Shown: positions 53,842 through 64,000, numbered from the stretch's first letter. The stretch is DNA of 64,000 nucleotides from Nostoc sp. FACHB-152 (GCF_014697475.1 NZ_JACJRV010000026.1:16133-80132); one strand, 5' to 3'. Translations and numbers: made by a program. The notes: generated by a model from the letters alone, not told the origin.

Positions 53842-53885
53842 AGTTTATTATTTGTACAAATTATGCTATTTCATATACTTATATT

Positions 53886-53955
53886 AAAAAGCACCTGATA
53901 GTGTTGCCGTGTTTCCACCTCAGGTGCTTTTTTCAACTTACTCCTCACACACAAC
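53886..53955 (-). ncRNA. putative small RNA, family copy B
   Basis: Predicted 70-nt minus-strand transcript: 5' GTTGTGTGTGAGGAGTAAG, then a 9-bp hairpin (AGCACCTGA pairing with TCAGGTGCT) with the same conserved loop, and T5. Four stem positions differ from copy A with compensating changes. Its 5' part is complementary to all 11 bases of the Yfr1 core ACUCCUCACAC. Confidence 0.72.
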
Positions 53956-53960
53956 TAGAC

Positions 53961-54001
53961 GTTATCACTTGTTTTTGTAAATGACAAGTATATTATGTAA
54001 C
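53961..54001 (-). promoter_or_regulatory. promoter of sRNA copy B with NtcA-like box
   Basis: -10 GATAAC (53966-53961) and box GTTACATAATATAC (54001-53988), i.e. GTT-N8-TAC, centred about 40 bp before the predicted start. This is the geometry of class II NtcA-activated promoters. Confidence 0.55.
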
Positions 54002-54521
54002 AAGTTGTTAAGTCTAAAAGCAAAGCTTGATTGACCAAGCTTCTTTGGGGCGGGTGTGGGGTGTAGGGTAAGCTGTTAACCACTTAATTTGATTGTTAAG
54101 ACCGCAAGGGGTCAGGGGAGAGGGATTGAAGCTTTTTCCCAAAATTTCAATTGTGCAACTTGTATGCACAGAAGTTCATGGGGGAAGAAGGGACACCCCA
54201 AACATTCATGGTACAATCCCCTGTATTTATACATAGAATTAAAAGAAATATGTATTTTGAGATGCCTAGTACGAAAAATACAATGTCTTTGTTTGAAACC
54301 CCTTCTTTTAACAATGGTGTTCCCTACACCCTACACCCTACACCCTATTCATTAGGTAGGTACACATTTAACAAACGCATAGTAGGTAGGAAATAGAAAT
54401 TATTCTATTTCCTGTTTCTTTTACCTTAGATATTTAGATAGGATATATCTTTAGGTTGTTGCCCATCTGGCAAAAAAATTTTATGTCTTGTACACAGGTT
54501 ACTGCCAAGGATTAATGCAGT

Positions 54522-57500
54522 ATGTCAAAAATCCAGCGCTTCGATTTGCAGCGTTACTGTGTTTCGATTTTCTCCGTGTTAATTGCGCTGCTACTAGGCT
54601 TAACGCTGGATAAACTCTTAAACATAGAAGTTTCACCACTTTTTTTTGCTGCTGTAGTCTTGAGTAGCTGGTATGGTGGATTAGCTCCTGGTTTATTAGC
54701 TACAGCCTTGGCTGTTGTAACCAATAACTATTTCTTCATTCCACCAGTCTATTCTCTAGTACCCAATACCTGGACTGATTTATTCCAGCTAATTGTTTTT
54801 AGCTCGATCACACTATTAATTAGTTCTTTAAATTCCGAATTATATACTGCTAGACAACGCTCCGAGTCTAAGCTGGCAAAGCTAAAAGTGAGCTATCGCC
54901 GTCTATTAGAGACAGCCTATGAAGGTATCTGGATATTTGACCAAGACGGACAGACAGAATATATCAATTCTCAGCTAGCCCAAATGCTTGGTTATAGTGT
55001 AGAGCAAATCAGCGATCGCTCGATTTTCGATTTTTTAGAACATGATACTCAAATCGAAATTAGGCAATGGCTAGAGCAAAATCAGCAACAGCATAAGGAG
55101 ACTAAACGGCAGTTTGAAGTGTGTTTACACCGCCAAGACATATCGCCAATTTGGGTAATTATTTCTATTAGCTCCATCCTGAATGAGCAGGATCAATTCT
55201 CTGGTATGGTCGCCATGCTGACTGACATTACTGAGCGTAAGCGTTCAGAGGAAATCCTAGCTCAAGAACAAGCAAACCGCGACAGAGAAGGTCAACTACT
55301 GCGTGCCATGCTAGATATTCTGCCAGTAGGAGTAGTGATATCTGATGCTAAGGGCAAATTTATAGAAATTAATCCGGCTGTTAAAGCAATTTGGGGGGAA
55401 AACGCTCCATTTTTGGACGATCCAAGCCAATACAATGAGTATAAAGGATGGTGGGCTGATACTGGTAAACCGATTGCAGCCCATGAATGGACACTAGCCC
55501 GAACTTTAGCGACAGGAGAGACATTAATTGGTGAAGAAATTGATATTGAAACCTTTAATGGAGAGAGCAAAACCATTCTCAATTTTGCTATACCTATACG
55601 TGATGAAACCGGAGCAATTATTAATGCAGTAGCAGTCAATGTAGACATTACAGAACGCAAACTCTCAGAAGAAAAATTGCGCCAAAGTGAAGCACTGGCT
55701 AAAGCACGGGCTGAAGAACTCGAAACTATCATGGAAACAGTGCCAGCCGCAGTTTGGATTGCTCATGATCCCCAATGCCATCAGATGACAGTCAACCGTA
55801 GTGCGTATAAATTAATGCGCCTACAACCAGGCTCAATTATGACAGCAACTCCGGCAAGTGGAGAGTATCCTTTTCCCTTTAAAATTCAAAAAAATGGTCA
55901 AGAAGTTGCGCTCAAAGAGTTACCAATGCAGCAAGCTGGTCTGACAGGTCAAGAAACTGAGGGAGAATTTGAATTTGTTTTTAGTGAAGATGATGTGCAA
56001 ATTATTTACGGCAAAGCTGCACCGTTACGCGATCATACTGGTACCATCAGGGGTGCCATTGGAGCTTTTATAGATATAACAGAGCGCAAACAAACTGAAG
56101 AAGCATTAAGACAAAAACAAGAGTGGTTAGATTTATCACAAGCAGTTGGCAAAATTGGCAGCTTCGAGTGGAATATTGCAACTAACATCAATATTTGGTC
56201 AAAGGAATTAGAAGCTATCTATGGTCTACAACCCGGTGAGTTTGGTGGAACTTACGAAGACTGGAAAAAATGGGTTCATCCCGACGATTTAGACCAAGCA
56301 CGTGCAGATATACTCAATGCCTTAAAAACAGGTGAGTTTGTCACAGATTTTCGTGTCGTTTGGCGGGATGGGAGCATTCATTGGCTGCACGCGAGAGCTA
56401 AAGTTTACTATGATCGCGAAGGTAAACCTTTACGGATGGTAGGAGTTAATGTTGATATTAGCGATCGCAAGCAAACCGAAGAAGCTCTACGGCAAAGTGA
56501 GTGTAGGCTGCGACAGCTATTACAATCAAGTATCATCGGCATAATTGAAGCCGAACCAGACAAAATTACATTCGCCAATGATGCCTTTTTACAGATGCTT
56601 GGTTATACCCAAGAAGATGTATTAGCAGGTAAATTGCGTTGGCAAGACATGACTCCACCAGAATATAGTGAACTGGATCAAGCCAAGGTAGAGGAAGTAT
56701 TTGTATCTGGTGTTTGTACTCCGTTTGAGAAAGAATATATCCGCAAGGATGGCTCCCGTGTGCCTATTTTATTAGGTGCGACTTTATTAACGCGCAGTCC
56801 ATTTAGATGGGTTTGTTTTGTTCTTGACCTAAGCAAACGTAAGCACGCAGAAACAGCGTTACAAGAAAGTCAGAATCGTCTGAATTTGGCTTTAGATGCG
56901 GCTGATATGGGTACTTGGGATTGGAACATTGCAACCGGAGAAATTCACTGGTCTACCAATCTAGAGTACATCTTTGGGATGATGCCCGGCACTTTTGATG
57001 GCAGATATGAAACATTTGCTACTATGCTTCATCCAAATGATGTGACTTTAGTGGAACAGGCAATCCATCGTGCTATCTACGAAAGAGAAGAATACAATCT
57101 TGAATGTCGATTTATTAAACCTGATGGGAAAATTCGGTGGGCAATTGTTAGAGGTTGTGTATTTTATGACCAAACAGGCAAGCCAATCCGCATGGTTGGG
57201 GTTGATCTAGATATTACCAATCGCAAACAAGCCGAAGCAGCATTGCAACAAAGCGAATTGATGTTTCGCACACTGGCGGACACAATGGCGCAAATGTTTT
57301 GGATTACCCAACCAGATGGCTACCATGAGTATTTTAATCAACGTTGGTATGACTACACAGGCACAACGTTAGAACAAACCCAAGGTGAAGGCTGGGTAAA
57401 TATTTTACATCCTGATGATGTGCCAAGTACTATCAATTGCTGGCTAGATTGCTTGCAGACTGGGAAAAAGTATGAGATTGAATATCGTTTGCGTCGCGCT

Positions 57501-58814
57501 ACGGATGGCGAATATCGCTGGCATTTAGGATTAGCATTTCCATTAAGAAATCAAGACGGCCAGATTATTAAATGGTTTGGTTCATGTACAGATATTCATG
57601 AACAAAAAATGATGGTCGAAGAACGGGCGCAGGCTTTAGAACGAGAACGTACAGCCAGGATAGAACTCGAAAGGGCCAACCGGATGAAAGATGACTTCTT
57701 GGCAATAGTCTCTCATGAATTGCGATCGCCACTGAATCCGATTCTCGGCTGGGCAAAACTTCTCAAGAGTCGCAGATTAGATGCAGCCAAGACAACCCAA
57801 GCCCTAGAAACCATTGAACGCAATGCCAAATTACAAGCGCGGTTAATCGAAGATTTACTTGATGTTTCACGAATTTTACGCGGTAAGCTCAGTTTGAATA
57901 TCTCTGCGGTAGATTTGGTGACTACCATTGAAGCAGCATCAGAAACCGTGTATTTAGCAGCCCAAACCAAATCAATTCAGCTTCAGACAGAGTTTGCCAT
58001 TGGTAATGTCAAAGTTGAGGGTGATCCCAACCGCTTGCAGCAGATAATTTGGAACTTACTCACAAATGCTGTGAAATTTACACCAGAGGGCGGCCGGGTG
58101 AAACTAAAACTCGAAAAAGTTGGCAGTTTTGCCCAAATTCAAGTCACAGATACAGGTAAGGGTATTAGTGCAGAGTTTTTACCCTATGTTTTTGACCGCT
58201 TCCGCCAAGCAGATGATGTTACAACCAGAAAATTTGGTGGGCTAGGACTAGGATTAGCAATTGTGCGTCACCTTGTGGAACTCCACGGTGGTTCAGTGCA
58301 AGTCACCAGCCCTGGAGAAGGTTTAGGCGCAACCTTTACAGTACAGTTACCCTTGATGGTTACTGGTAGTGAAACATTTACAGACTATCCTTTAACTGAA
58401 AATGCCCCAAATCTTCAAGGTGTGCAAATAGTCACTGTGGATGATGATGTTGATAGCCTGAATTTATTAACTTTTATCCTCGAACAGTATGGTGCGACAG
58501 TCAAAGCTGTGAACTCAGCCGAGGATGCGCTACAAGCGATCGCGCAAACACAACCACACTTACTGGTAAGCGATATTGGTATGCCCACAATGGATGGCTA
58601 TATGCTAATTCAGCAGGTAAGAACTACAACTCCAGCAACCCAATTACCTGCGATCGCTTTAACTGCCTTTGCTGGCGAGGCTAATTCTCAAAAGATTATC
58701 TCAGCAGGTTTTCAACGACATCTTACCAAGCCTGTTGAACCAGCAGAATTAGCCGCAGTAATTGCCAGTATGATTTATAGCAGGGAAAAGGTAACAGGAG
58801 ACACGCAACAGTAA
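54522..58814 (+). CDS. multi-PAS hybrid sensor histidine kinase with DUF4118 membrane domain
   Basis: A 1430-residue hybrid kinase. Residues about 14-107 form a KdpD-like four-helix membrane domain (DUF4118: VVLSSWYGGLAPGLLATALA, NNYFFIPP). Seven PAS/PAC units follow (about 122-245, 258-380, 400-525, 535-650, 660-775, 785-900, 912-1030). Then come HisKA with H1065 (FLAIVSHELRSPLNPILGW), HATPase (IWNLLTNAVKFTPEGGRVKL) and a receiver with D1351 (LVSDIGMP). The signal is unknown. All catalytic residues look intact. It lies just upstream of sRNA copy C. Confidence 0.93.
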   Translation: MSKIQRFDLQRYCVSIFSVLIALLLGLTLDKLLNIEVSPLFFAAVVLSSWYGGLAPGLLATALAVVTNNYFFIPPVYSLVPNTWTDLFQLIVFSSITLLISSLNSELYTARQRSESKLAKLKVSYRRLLETAYEGIWIFDQDGQTEYINSQLAQMLGYSVEQISDRSIFDFLEHDTQIEIRQWLEQNQQQHKETKRQFEVCLHRQDISPIWVIISISSILNEQDQFSGMVAMLTDITERKRSEEILAQEQANRDREGQLLRAMLDILPVGVVISDAKGKFIEINPAVKAIWGENAPFLDDPSQYNEYKGWWADTGKPIAAHEWTLARTLATGETLIGEEIDIETFNGESKTILNFAIPIRDETGAIINAVAVNVDITERKLSEEKLRQSEALAKARAEELETIMETVPAAVWIAHDPQCHQMTVNRSAYKLMRLQPGSIMTATPASGEYPFPFKIQKNGQEVALKELPMQQAGLTGQETEGEFEFVFSEDDVQIIYGKAAPLRDHTGTIRGAIGAFIDITERKQTEEALRQKQEWLDLSQAVGKIGSFEWNIATNINIWSKELEAIYGLQPGEFGGTYEDWKKWVHPDDLDQARADILNALKTGEFVTDFRVVWRDGSIHWLHARAKVYYDREGKPLRMVGVNVDISDRKQTEEALRQSECRLRQLLQSSIIGIIEAEPDKITFANDAFLQMLGYTQEDVLAGKLRWQDMTPPEYSELDQAKVEEVFVSGVCTPFEKEYIRKDGSRVPILLGATLLTRSPFRWVCFVLDLSKRKHAETALQESQNRLNLALDAADMGTWDWNIATGEIHWSTNLEYIFGMMPGTFDGRYETFATMLHPNDVTLVEQAIHRAIYEREEYNLECRFIKPDGKIRWAIVRGCVFYDQTGKPIRMVGVDLDITNRKQAEAALQQSELMFRTLADTMAQMFWITQPDGYHEYFNQRWYDYTGTTLEQTQGEGWVNILHPDDVPSTINCWLDCLQTGKKYEIEYRLRRATDGEYRWHLGLAFPLRNQDGQIIKWFGSCTDIHEQKMMVEERAQALERERTARIELERANRMKDDFLAIVSHELRSPLNPILGWAKLLKSRRLDAAKTTQALETIERNAKLQARLIEDLLDVSRILRGKLSLNISAVDLVTTIEAASETVYLAAQTKSIQLQTEFAIGNVKVEGDPNRLQQIIWNLLTNAVKFTPEGGRVKLKLEKVGSFAQIQVTDTGKGISAEFLPYVFDRFRQADDVTTRKFGGLGLGLAIVRHLVELHGGSVQVTSPGEGLGATFTVQLPLMVTGSETFTDYPLTENAPNLQGVQIVTVDDDVDSLNLLTFILEQYGATVKAVNSAEDALQAIAQTQPHLLVSDIGMPTMDGYMLIQQVRTTTPATQLPAIALTAFAGEANSQKIISAGFQRHLTKPVEPAELAAVIASMIYSREKVTGDTQQ

Positions 58815-58851
58815 TATTTTTGGCTTCTGCCTGCTGTCTTCTAGAAATACT

Positions 58852-58923
58852 AAAAAACGCCTGGGAGTGTTGCCGTGTTTCCACCCCAGACGCTTCTTAA
58901 TTTCAACTTGCTCCTCACACAAC
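58852..58923 (-). ncRNA. putative small RNA, family copy C
   Basis: Predicted 72-nt minus-strand transcript: 5' GTTGTGTGAGGAGCAAG, then a hairpin (ACGCCTGGG with CCCAGACGCT, two mismatches) with the same conserved loop, and T6. It lies between the convergently placed hybrid kinase and psbA, and may overlap the 3' UTR of the kinase mRNA in antisense. Confidence 0.68.
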
Positions 58924-58926
58924 TAG

Positions 58927-58969
58927 AAGATAACACTACTGCTATATAAGAGCAAGTGTTATAAGTGAC
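58927..58969 (-). promoter_or_regulatory. promoter of sRNA copy C
   Basis: -10 TATCTT (58932-58927) and box GTCACTTATAACAC (58969-58956) centred about 40 bp before the predicted start; it keeps the GT-N10-AC core of NtcA sites. Confidence 0.5.
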
Positions 58970-59097
58970 ACTTTTATAACTGCACCATTTTGATTGCAAT
59001 TTAAATTTTGGATAAAAACTTCAAACCCTCTCGCTTGAATTCTTGCGCTCTCTAAAAGCAAATTAAGTGGTTGATAGGTTAACTCAAACTCAACCCC

Positions 59098-59129
59098 AAA
59101 ATCAAAAGCACCCTCTTTTCAGAGAGTGC
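59098..59129 (-). terminator. psbA (copy 2) Rho-independent terminator
   Basis: Minus strand: GCACTCTC, loop TGAAAA, GAGGGTGC, then TTTTGATTTT. The loop is the same TGAAAA as in the terminator of psbA copy 1, so the 3' ends are homologous. Confidence 0.85.
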
Positions 59130-59168
59130 CTTGAATTTGCAACTATACTATTGCTTTAACTGAGAAAA

Positions 59169-60577
<1,409 letters not shown>

Positions 60578-62098
60578 CTAGTGTAAAAAGTGACGTACTC
60601 CCGTTAATACCATCACTAAACCCAATTCATTAGCAGCTTTGATGGAATCTTGGTCGCGCAAACTGCCTCCAGGTTGGACAATGGCAGTAATCCCGGCGGT
60701 GGCGGCGGTTCTGACGGTATCATCAAAGGGGAAAAATCCGTCGCTGGCTAGAGTTGCGCCCTTAGCTTTGTCACCAGATTGTTCGAGGGCGATTTTTGCG
60801 GAACCGACGCGGTTCATTTGTCCTGCACCGACACCTAGAGTAGTGCGATCGCTTGTGACTACAATGGCATTAGACTTAACGTGTTTGCAGACTTTCCAAG
60901 CAAATAATAATTCGGCTAACTCATCAGCAGTAGGTTGGCGTTCTGTAACCACTTGCCATTTACTAGTGTCAGCAACAATATCATCCGCAGCTTGCACTAA
61001 GAAACCGCCAGCAATTTGTTTAACTAAAGTTTTCGGGCCACTACTCAAATCTGTAAGCGTTAAAACTCGCACATTAGATTTCTTCGCCAGGATTTTTTGC
61101 GCTTCTTCGTCACAGTCAGGTGCAACTACACATTCTAAAAATGTCTTTGTTAACTCACTAGCTGTAGCCGCATCAATCGGACGGTTCAGGGCGACAATTC
61201 CGCCAAACGCAGAGGTATAATCAGCATTGAACGCCTTTTGATAAGCTTCGACAATAGTATCTCCCAAAGCCGTACCGCAAGGATTGGTATGTTTAATAAT
61301 TGTCGCGGCTGGTGTATCAGTGAACTCTGCAATAATGCGACGGGCGGCTTCTAAGTCAACTAAGTTATTGTAACTGAGTTCCTTGCCTTGCAGTTTCTTT
61401 GCTGCTGCCCATCCGGTGGGAGTAGTCCCAGTTTGATACCAAGATGCACTCTGATGGGGGTTTTCACCGTAACGCAGAGATTGTAATTCTGTCCCACTGA
61501 GACTGTGTTGTTGTGTACCTGCAAGGTAAGATGCGATCGCCTGATCGTAACTTGCAGTATGTAAAAATCCTTTTAAAGCTGCTTTTTGGCGAAATTCTAA
61601 CGAAGCTTCGCCCTTATTTTGCCGTAACTCTTGCAGATATTCATCATACTGTGCCGGGTCACATAATACTGTCAGATGAGCAAAATTCTTCGATGAAGCC
61701 CGTAACATCGCCGGGCCACCAATATCAATCTGTTCCACAGCCTCCGCCAAAGTCACCCCTGGTTTAGCAATAGTCTCCTCAAACGGATAAAGATTCACCA
61801 CCACCAAATCAATCGGGCGAATTTGGTTATTTTCTAAATCTGTAATATCTTGAGGTTCATCCCGCCGTGCCAAAATCCCGCCATGAATACGCGGATGTAG
61901 CGTTTTCACCCGTCCACCTAAAATTTCCGGCGAACCTGTGTAATCAGAAACCTTTGTCACTGGTATTCCCGCATCCTTGAGGGCTTTGGCTGTTCCCCCA
62001 CTGCTGATTAAATCAAATTCAAATTCTTCAACCAAACTACGGGCTAAGTCAATTAAACCAGTTTTGTTAGATACACTCAGCAGTGCTAGACGCGCCAT
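60578..62098 (-). CDS. purH: bifunctional AICAR formyltransferase / IMP cyclohydrolase
   Basis: A 506-residue PurH catalysing the last two steps of IMP synthesis. The N-terminal IMP cyclohydrolase domain (MARLALLSVSNKTGLIDLAR, LISSGGTAKALKDAGIPVTK, ILGGRVKTLHPRIHGGILAR) is followed by the transformylase domain (LRYGENPHQSASWYQ, IIKHTNPCGTALG with the catalytic Lys-His, and FFPFDDTV). Length and domains are normal. Confidence 0.97.
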   Translation of the reverse strand: MARLALLSVSNKTGLIDLARSLVEEFEFDLISSGGTAKALKDAGIPVTKVSDYTGSPEILGGRVKTLHPRIHGGILARRDEPQDITDLENNQIRPIDLVVVNLYPFEETIAKPGVTLAEAVEQIDIGGPAMLRASSKNFAHLTVLCDPAQYDEYLQELRQNKGEASLEFRQKAALKGFLHTASYDQAIASYLAGTQQHSLSGTELQSLRYGENPHQSASWYQTGTTPTGWAAAKKLQGKELSYNNLVDLEAARRIIAEFTDTPAATIIKHTNPCGTALGDTIVEAYQKAFNADYTSAFGGIVALNRPIDAATASELTKTFLECVVAPDCDEEAQKILAKKSNVRVLTLTDLSSGPKTLVKQIAGGFLVQAADDIVADTSKWQVVTERQPTADELAELLFAWKVCKHVKSNAIVVTSDRTTLGVGAGQMNRVGSAKIALEQSGDKAKGATLASDGFFPFDDTVRTAATAGITAIVQPGGSLRDQDSIKAANELGLVMVLTGVRHFLH

Positions 62099-62393
62099 TT
62101 CTCAATTCCTCAAATAACCCTGGAAGCGAAGGATCTTAAGTTTTGCACAAGCCTCGGTTCACTTCAAGACCATGAGGAATAATTATGAGTGCTGTAGTGA
62201 TGTGTTTCCTCTAAATTTTTTACTATGTGTTTTCTGAGTAATTGAAGCGTTTAAGCTGACAAATTAATGGTGAATGAAAAGCAGAAAACAGTTATTGTGA
62301 AGCTTACAAAAAAATGAAATAGAGCTTGGTGGATTCATAACTATAAAATGATAATGTAGTCAAATTACTAACTTATAAACTCAACCCTAAATC

Positions 62394-63089
62394 GTGATCT
62401 CTTCTACCCTCAACCAAAGACTGCAGGACTTAGCAAACAACATTGAGCAAGACTTCAAGTTGCTTAAGGAATTTGAGGATGCTCTACGCTACGAAACTAA
62501 TCCTCGTGTTAAAGCTGCATATCGTCAAGATATTCAGCAGCTAAAAGAATCAGCAACTCTCTATCAGCAAGAGTATGATGAACTTGAGAAAATCATAACT
62601 ACTGATGAATCTGCCACAAAGTTACAGAATGTTGAAATACAGTTGCATCAAATGGATGCCAAATTAGACATTTTGTTGAATAGTCAGGATGATGTATCTG
62701 AAAACCTCTATCAAATGCGACAAACATTGTTGAGTCGCTATGACGTTACTGAAAAAGTTCTGATTGCATCAATTGCAGAGCAATTCAGCCAAACACAGTT
62801 GGCTATGACTCAAACTTTACTGGATGCACTAGAAGCCAATCAACTGTCAGAACTTGAAATGCAGCAGATGTTGGCAGTATTGGAGCAACAGATTCCTTCT
62901 CTACCACCTAGTCAGGCAGTAGTAGCTGAAATTATCAAAGCACCTGAGCTAGATGCCAAGCATAAACTAAAAATAACTCTGCCTATAGTTCCTTTTCTGA
63001 TTGATTACGAAAGTGAGTTAGAAATAGGAAGCGGGTTTAATATCAAATTAGCCTGGGAAAGCTTAGTAAACAAGTTACGAAAAAAGTAA
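62394..63089 (+). CDS. coiled-coil adaptor protein of TIR module
   Basis: A 231-residue protein with GTG start. Residues 13-60 form a charged coiled coil (IEQDFKLLKEFEDALRYETN) that is also the N-terminus of the next gene. The middle is a helical region (QDDVSENLYQMRQTLLSRYD). The end (HKLKITLPIVPFLIDYESEL, EIGSGFNIKLAWESLVNKLR) I recall from cyanobacterial effector-associated proteins. No enzymatic motif. It precedes the TIR gene by 3 bp. It may sense a trigger and recruit the TIR protein by homotypic coiled-coil contact. Confidence 0.72.
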   Translation: MISSTLNQRLQDLANNIEQDFKLLKEFEDALRYETNPRVKAAYRQDIQQLKESATLYQQEYDELEKIITTDESATKLQNVEIQLHQMDAKLDILLNSQDDVSENLYQMRQTLLSRYDVTEKVLIASIAEQFSQTQLAMTQTLLDALEANQLSELEMQQMLAVLEQQIPSLPPSQAVVAEIIKAPELDAKHKLKITLPIVPFLIDYESELEIGSGFNIKLAWESLVNKLRKK

Positions 63090-63092
63090 GCA

Positions 63093-63836
63093 ATGGATTT
63101 TCATAAACATATTGAAGAACAGTTGAGTGAAGATTTTAAGCTACTGAAAGAAATAGAAGATAGGCGGCGTTATGAAGATGATCCACGCCGTAAACGTAAG
63201 TTAGAGAATGATATTGAAGAAGTTAAACAGCAAATTTTGCGTAGAAAACGGGAACTAAATTCGCTGTCTATTTCTCACATTGTTGTCCCTCAATCAGAAT
63301 TACCAGATAAAAAACCTAATATGCAAGGTTTTACCCATGATGTACCTATATTGAATAATCAAATTATGTCGGTGCAAAATAACCAAGCTATTGATGTGTT
63401 TTATTCCTATGCTCACGAAGATGAAAAATTGCGACTTCAGCTAGAAAAACATCTTAGTAGTTTAAAACGAGAAGGAGTAATTACAGACTGGTGTGACCGA
63501 AAAATTGGCCCAGGGAAAGAATGGCAAAATGAGATCGATACTCGTCTAAATACATCTCATATAATTTTGCTGCTGGTTAGCCCAAATTTTATGTATTCAG
63601 ATTATTGTTGGGATGTTGAAGTAAAACGGGCTATGGAACGGCATCAAGCTCAAGAAGCTAGAGTTATACCCGTGATTCTTGAATTTGTTGATTGGACTAA
63701 TGCACCATTTGGAAGACTTCAAGCCCTACCCGAACGTGGTAGACCTGTGAAAGAATGGGGAAATCGTAATAAAGCATTTTTAAGTGTTGCTGAAGGTATT
63801 CGGATAGTAGCAAAAGAATTAGCAGAAAATTTATAA
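63093..63836 (+). CDS. TIR domain protein with N-terminal adaptor coiled coil
   Basis: A 247-residue protein. Residues 4-56 are the shared adaptor (IEEQLSEDFKLLKEIEDRRR, YEDDPRRKRKLENDIEEV), then a linker, then a TIR domain at about 99-235 (AIDVFYSYAHEDEKLRLQLE, LLLVSPNFMYSDYCWDVEVK). Glu176 in DYCWDVEV is the candidate catalytic residue of NAD-cleaving TIRs. Such TIR proteins in cyanobacteria are usually defence effectors. Coupled to the preceding gene. Confidence 0.85.
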   Translation: MDFHKHIEEQLSEDFKLLKEIEDRRRYEDDPRRKRKLENDIEEVKQQILRRKRELNSLSISHIVVPQSELPDKKPNMQGFTHDVPILNNQIMSVQNNQAIDVFYSYAHEDEKLRLQLEKHLSSLKREGVITDWCDRKIGPGKEWQNEIDTRLNTSHIILLLVSPNFMYSDYCWDVEVKRAMERHQAQEARVIPVILEFVDWTNAPFGRLQALPERGRPVKEWGNRNKAFLSVAEGIRIVAKELAENL

Positions 63837-64000
63837 AACCATACCTATTCAAACTGCATTATTAGAATTGAATAGAATATCAGCAACTTAAAGAAAATAG
63901 GCTCTCCCAGAGTAACTATGGTAAAATAATATAAGAAAATTAAATAAAACTTAGATAATTTAGATTGGTTAATAGAGAAAACCCAAGCTATAAACCGAAT
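63837..64000. other. intergenic tail of window
   Basis: 164 bp, AT-rich. No gene start or hairpin could be identified. Confidence 0.4.

Noticed and set aside
53886..53955. plus-strand Yfr1 gene, because ACTCCTCACAC is present at 53940-53950
   Set aside because: The 3' flank has no terminator hairpin with T-run on the plus strand, while -10 boxes and T-runs in all copies fit the minus strand.
54089..54396. two overlapping plus-strand frames before the hybrid kinase
   Set aside because: Both are short, unrelated to any family and run through repeated TACACCC tracts; they look like chance frames.

Overview
The window looks like chromosomal DNA of a filamentous, heterocyst-forming cyanobacterium (Nostocales: Nostoc, Anabaena, Calothrix or Tolypothrix type). 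The sequence shows dense HIP1 octamers (GCGATCGC), heptanucleotide tandem repeats (GGCAATA and ACTTTTG types), two psbA genes, a HetP-family heterocyst protein, the hps hormogonium polysaccharide genes, a tandem-GAF bilin-type photoreceptor kinase and a GUN4 domain. No rRNA, tRNA, CRISPR array or intact transposase was found.

Layout. 1-7.7 kb: one edge of a contractile injection system (eCIS/tCIS) locus with tail sheath, a carboxypeptidase-regulatory-like protein and a DUF4255/Pvc16 cap protein on the minus strand, facing a DUF4157 putative effector and an AAA ATPase. 7.7-20.3 kb: accessory stretch rich in conflict genes: a HicB-Uma2 chimera, a DUF559 endonuclease, a coupled DUF262-HEPN pair, a RelE/ParE pair, a DUF4351 protein, an orphan antitoxin, a 21-bp repeat array running into a four-helix-bundle gene, a TIR-GUN4 fusion with an unknown partner, a DUF433/HigB/HigA cluster and a Uma2 protein. 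acnB sits inside it. 20.5-31.1 kb: ferredoxin, DUF3326, CPBP protease, purN, a lone sugar-ABC permease, a pentapeptide protein, Uma2, a 1-Cys peroxiredoxin and a three-gene VWA/solute-binding operon. 31.2-36.4 kb: hpsL-hpsN-hpsO-hpsP for hormogonium polysaccharide. 36.7-49.3 kb: psbA (Gln130 form), HIT protein, YifB/ComM, a four-GAF histidine kinase, DUF1350, yidD, phytol-kinase-like protein, a membrane protein and a U32 peptidase.

49.4-54.5 kb is gene-poor. It holds a transposase remnant, MITE-like elements, the HetP-family gene and two copies of a putative small-RNA gene. 54.5-62.1 kb has a 1430-residue multi-PAS hybrid kinase, a third small-RNA copy, a second psbA (Glu130, high-light type) and purH. 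The right end carries a two-gene TIR module whose proteins share an N-terminal coiled-coil adaptor.

The most notable signal not explained by protein genes is a three-copy family of about 70-nt minus-strand transcription units (A 53722-53794, B 53886-53955, C 58852-58923). Each has a -10 box and an NtcA-like box centred near -40. Each also has a covarying terminator hairpin with an invariant loop, and a 5' end complementary to the ultraconserved core of the cyanobacterial sRNA Yfr1. Other leads are the TIR-GUN4 fusion, the photoreceptor with three red/green-type GAF domains and one cysteine-less DXCF-type domain, a possible ADP-ribosyltransferase-like eCIS effector, and the DUF262-HEPN pair.
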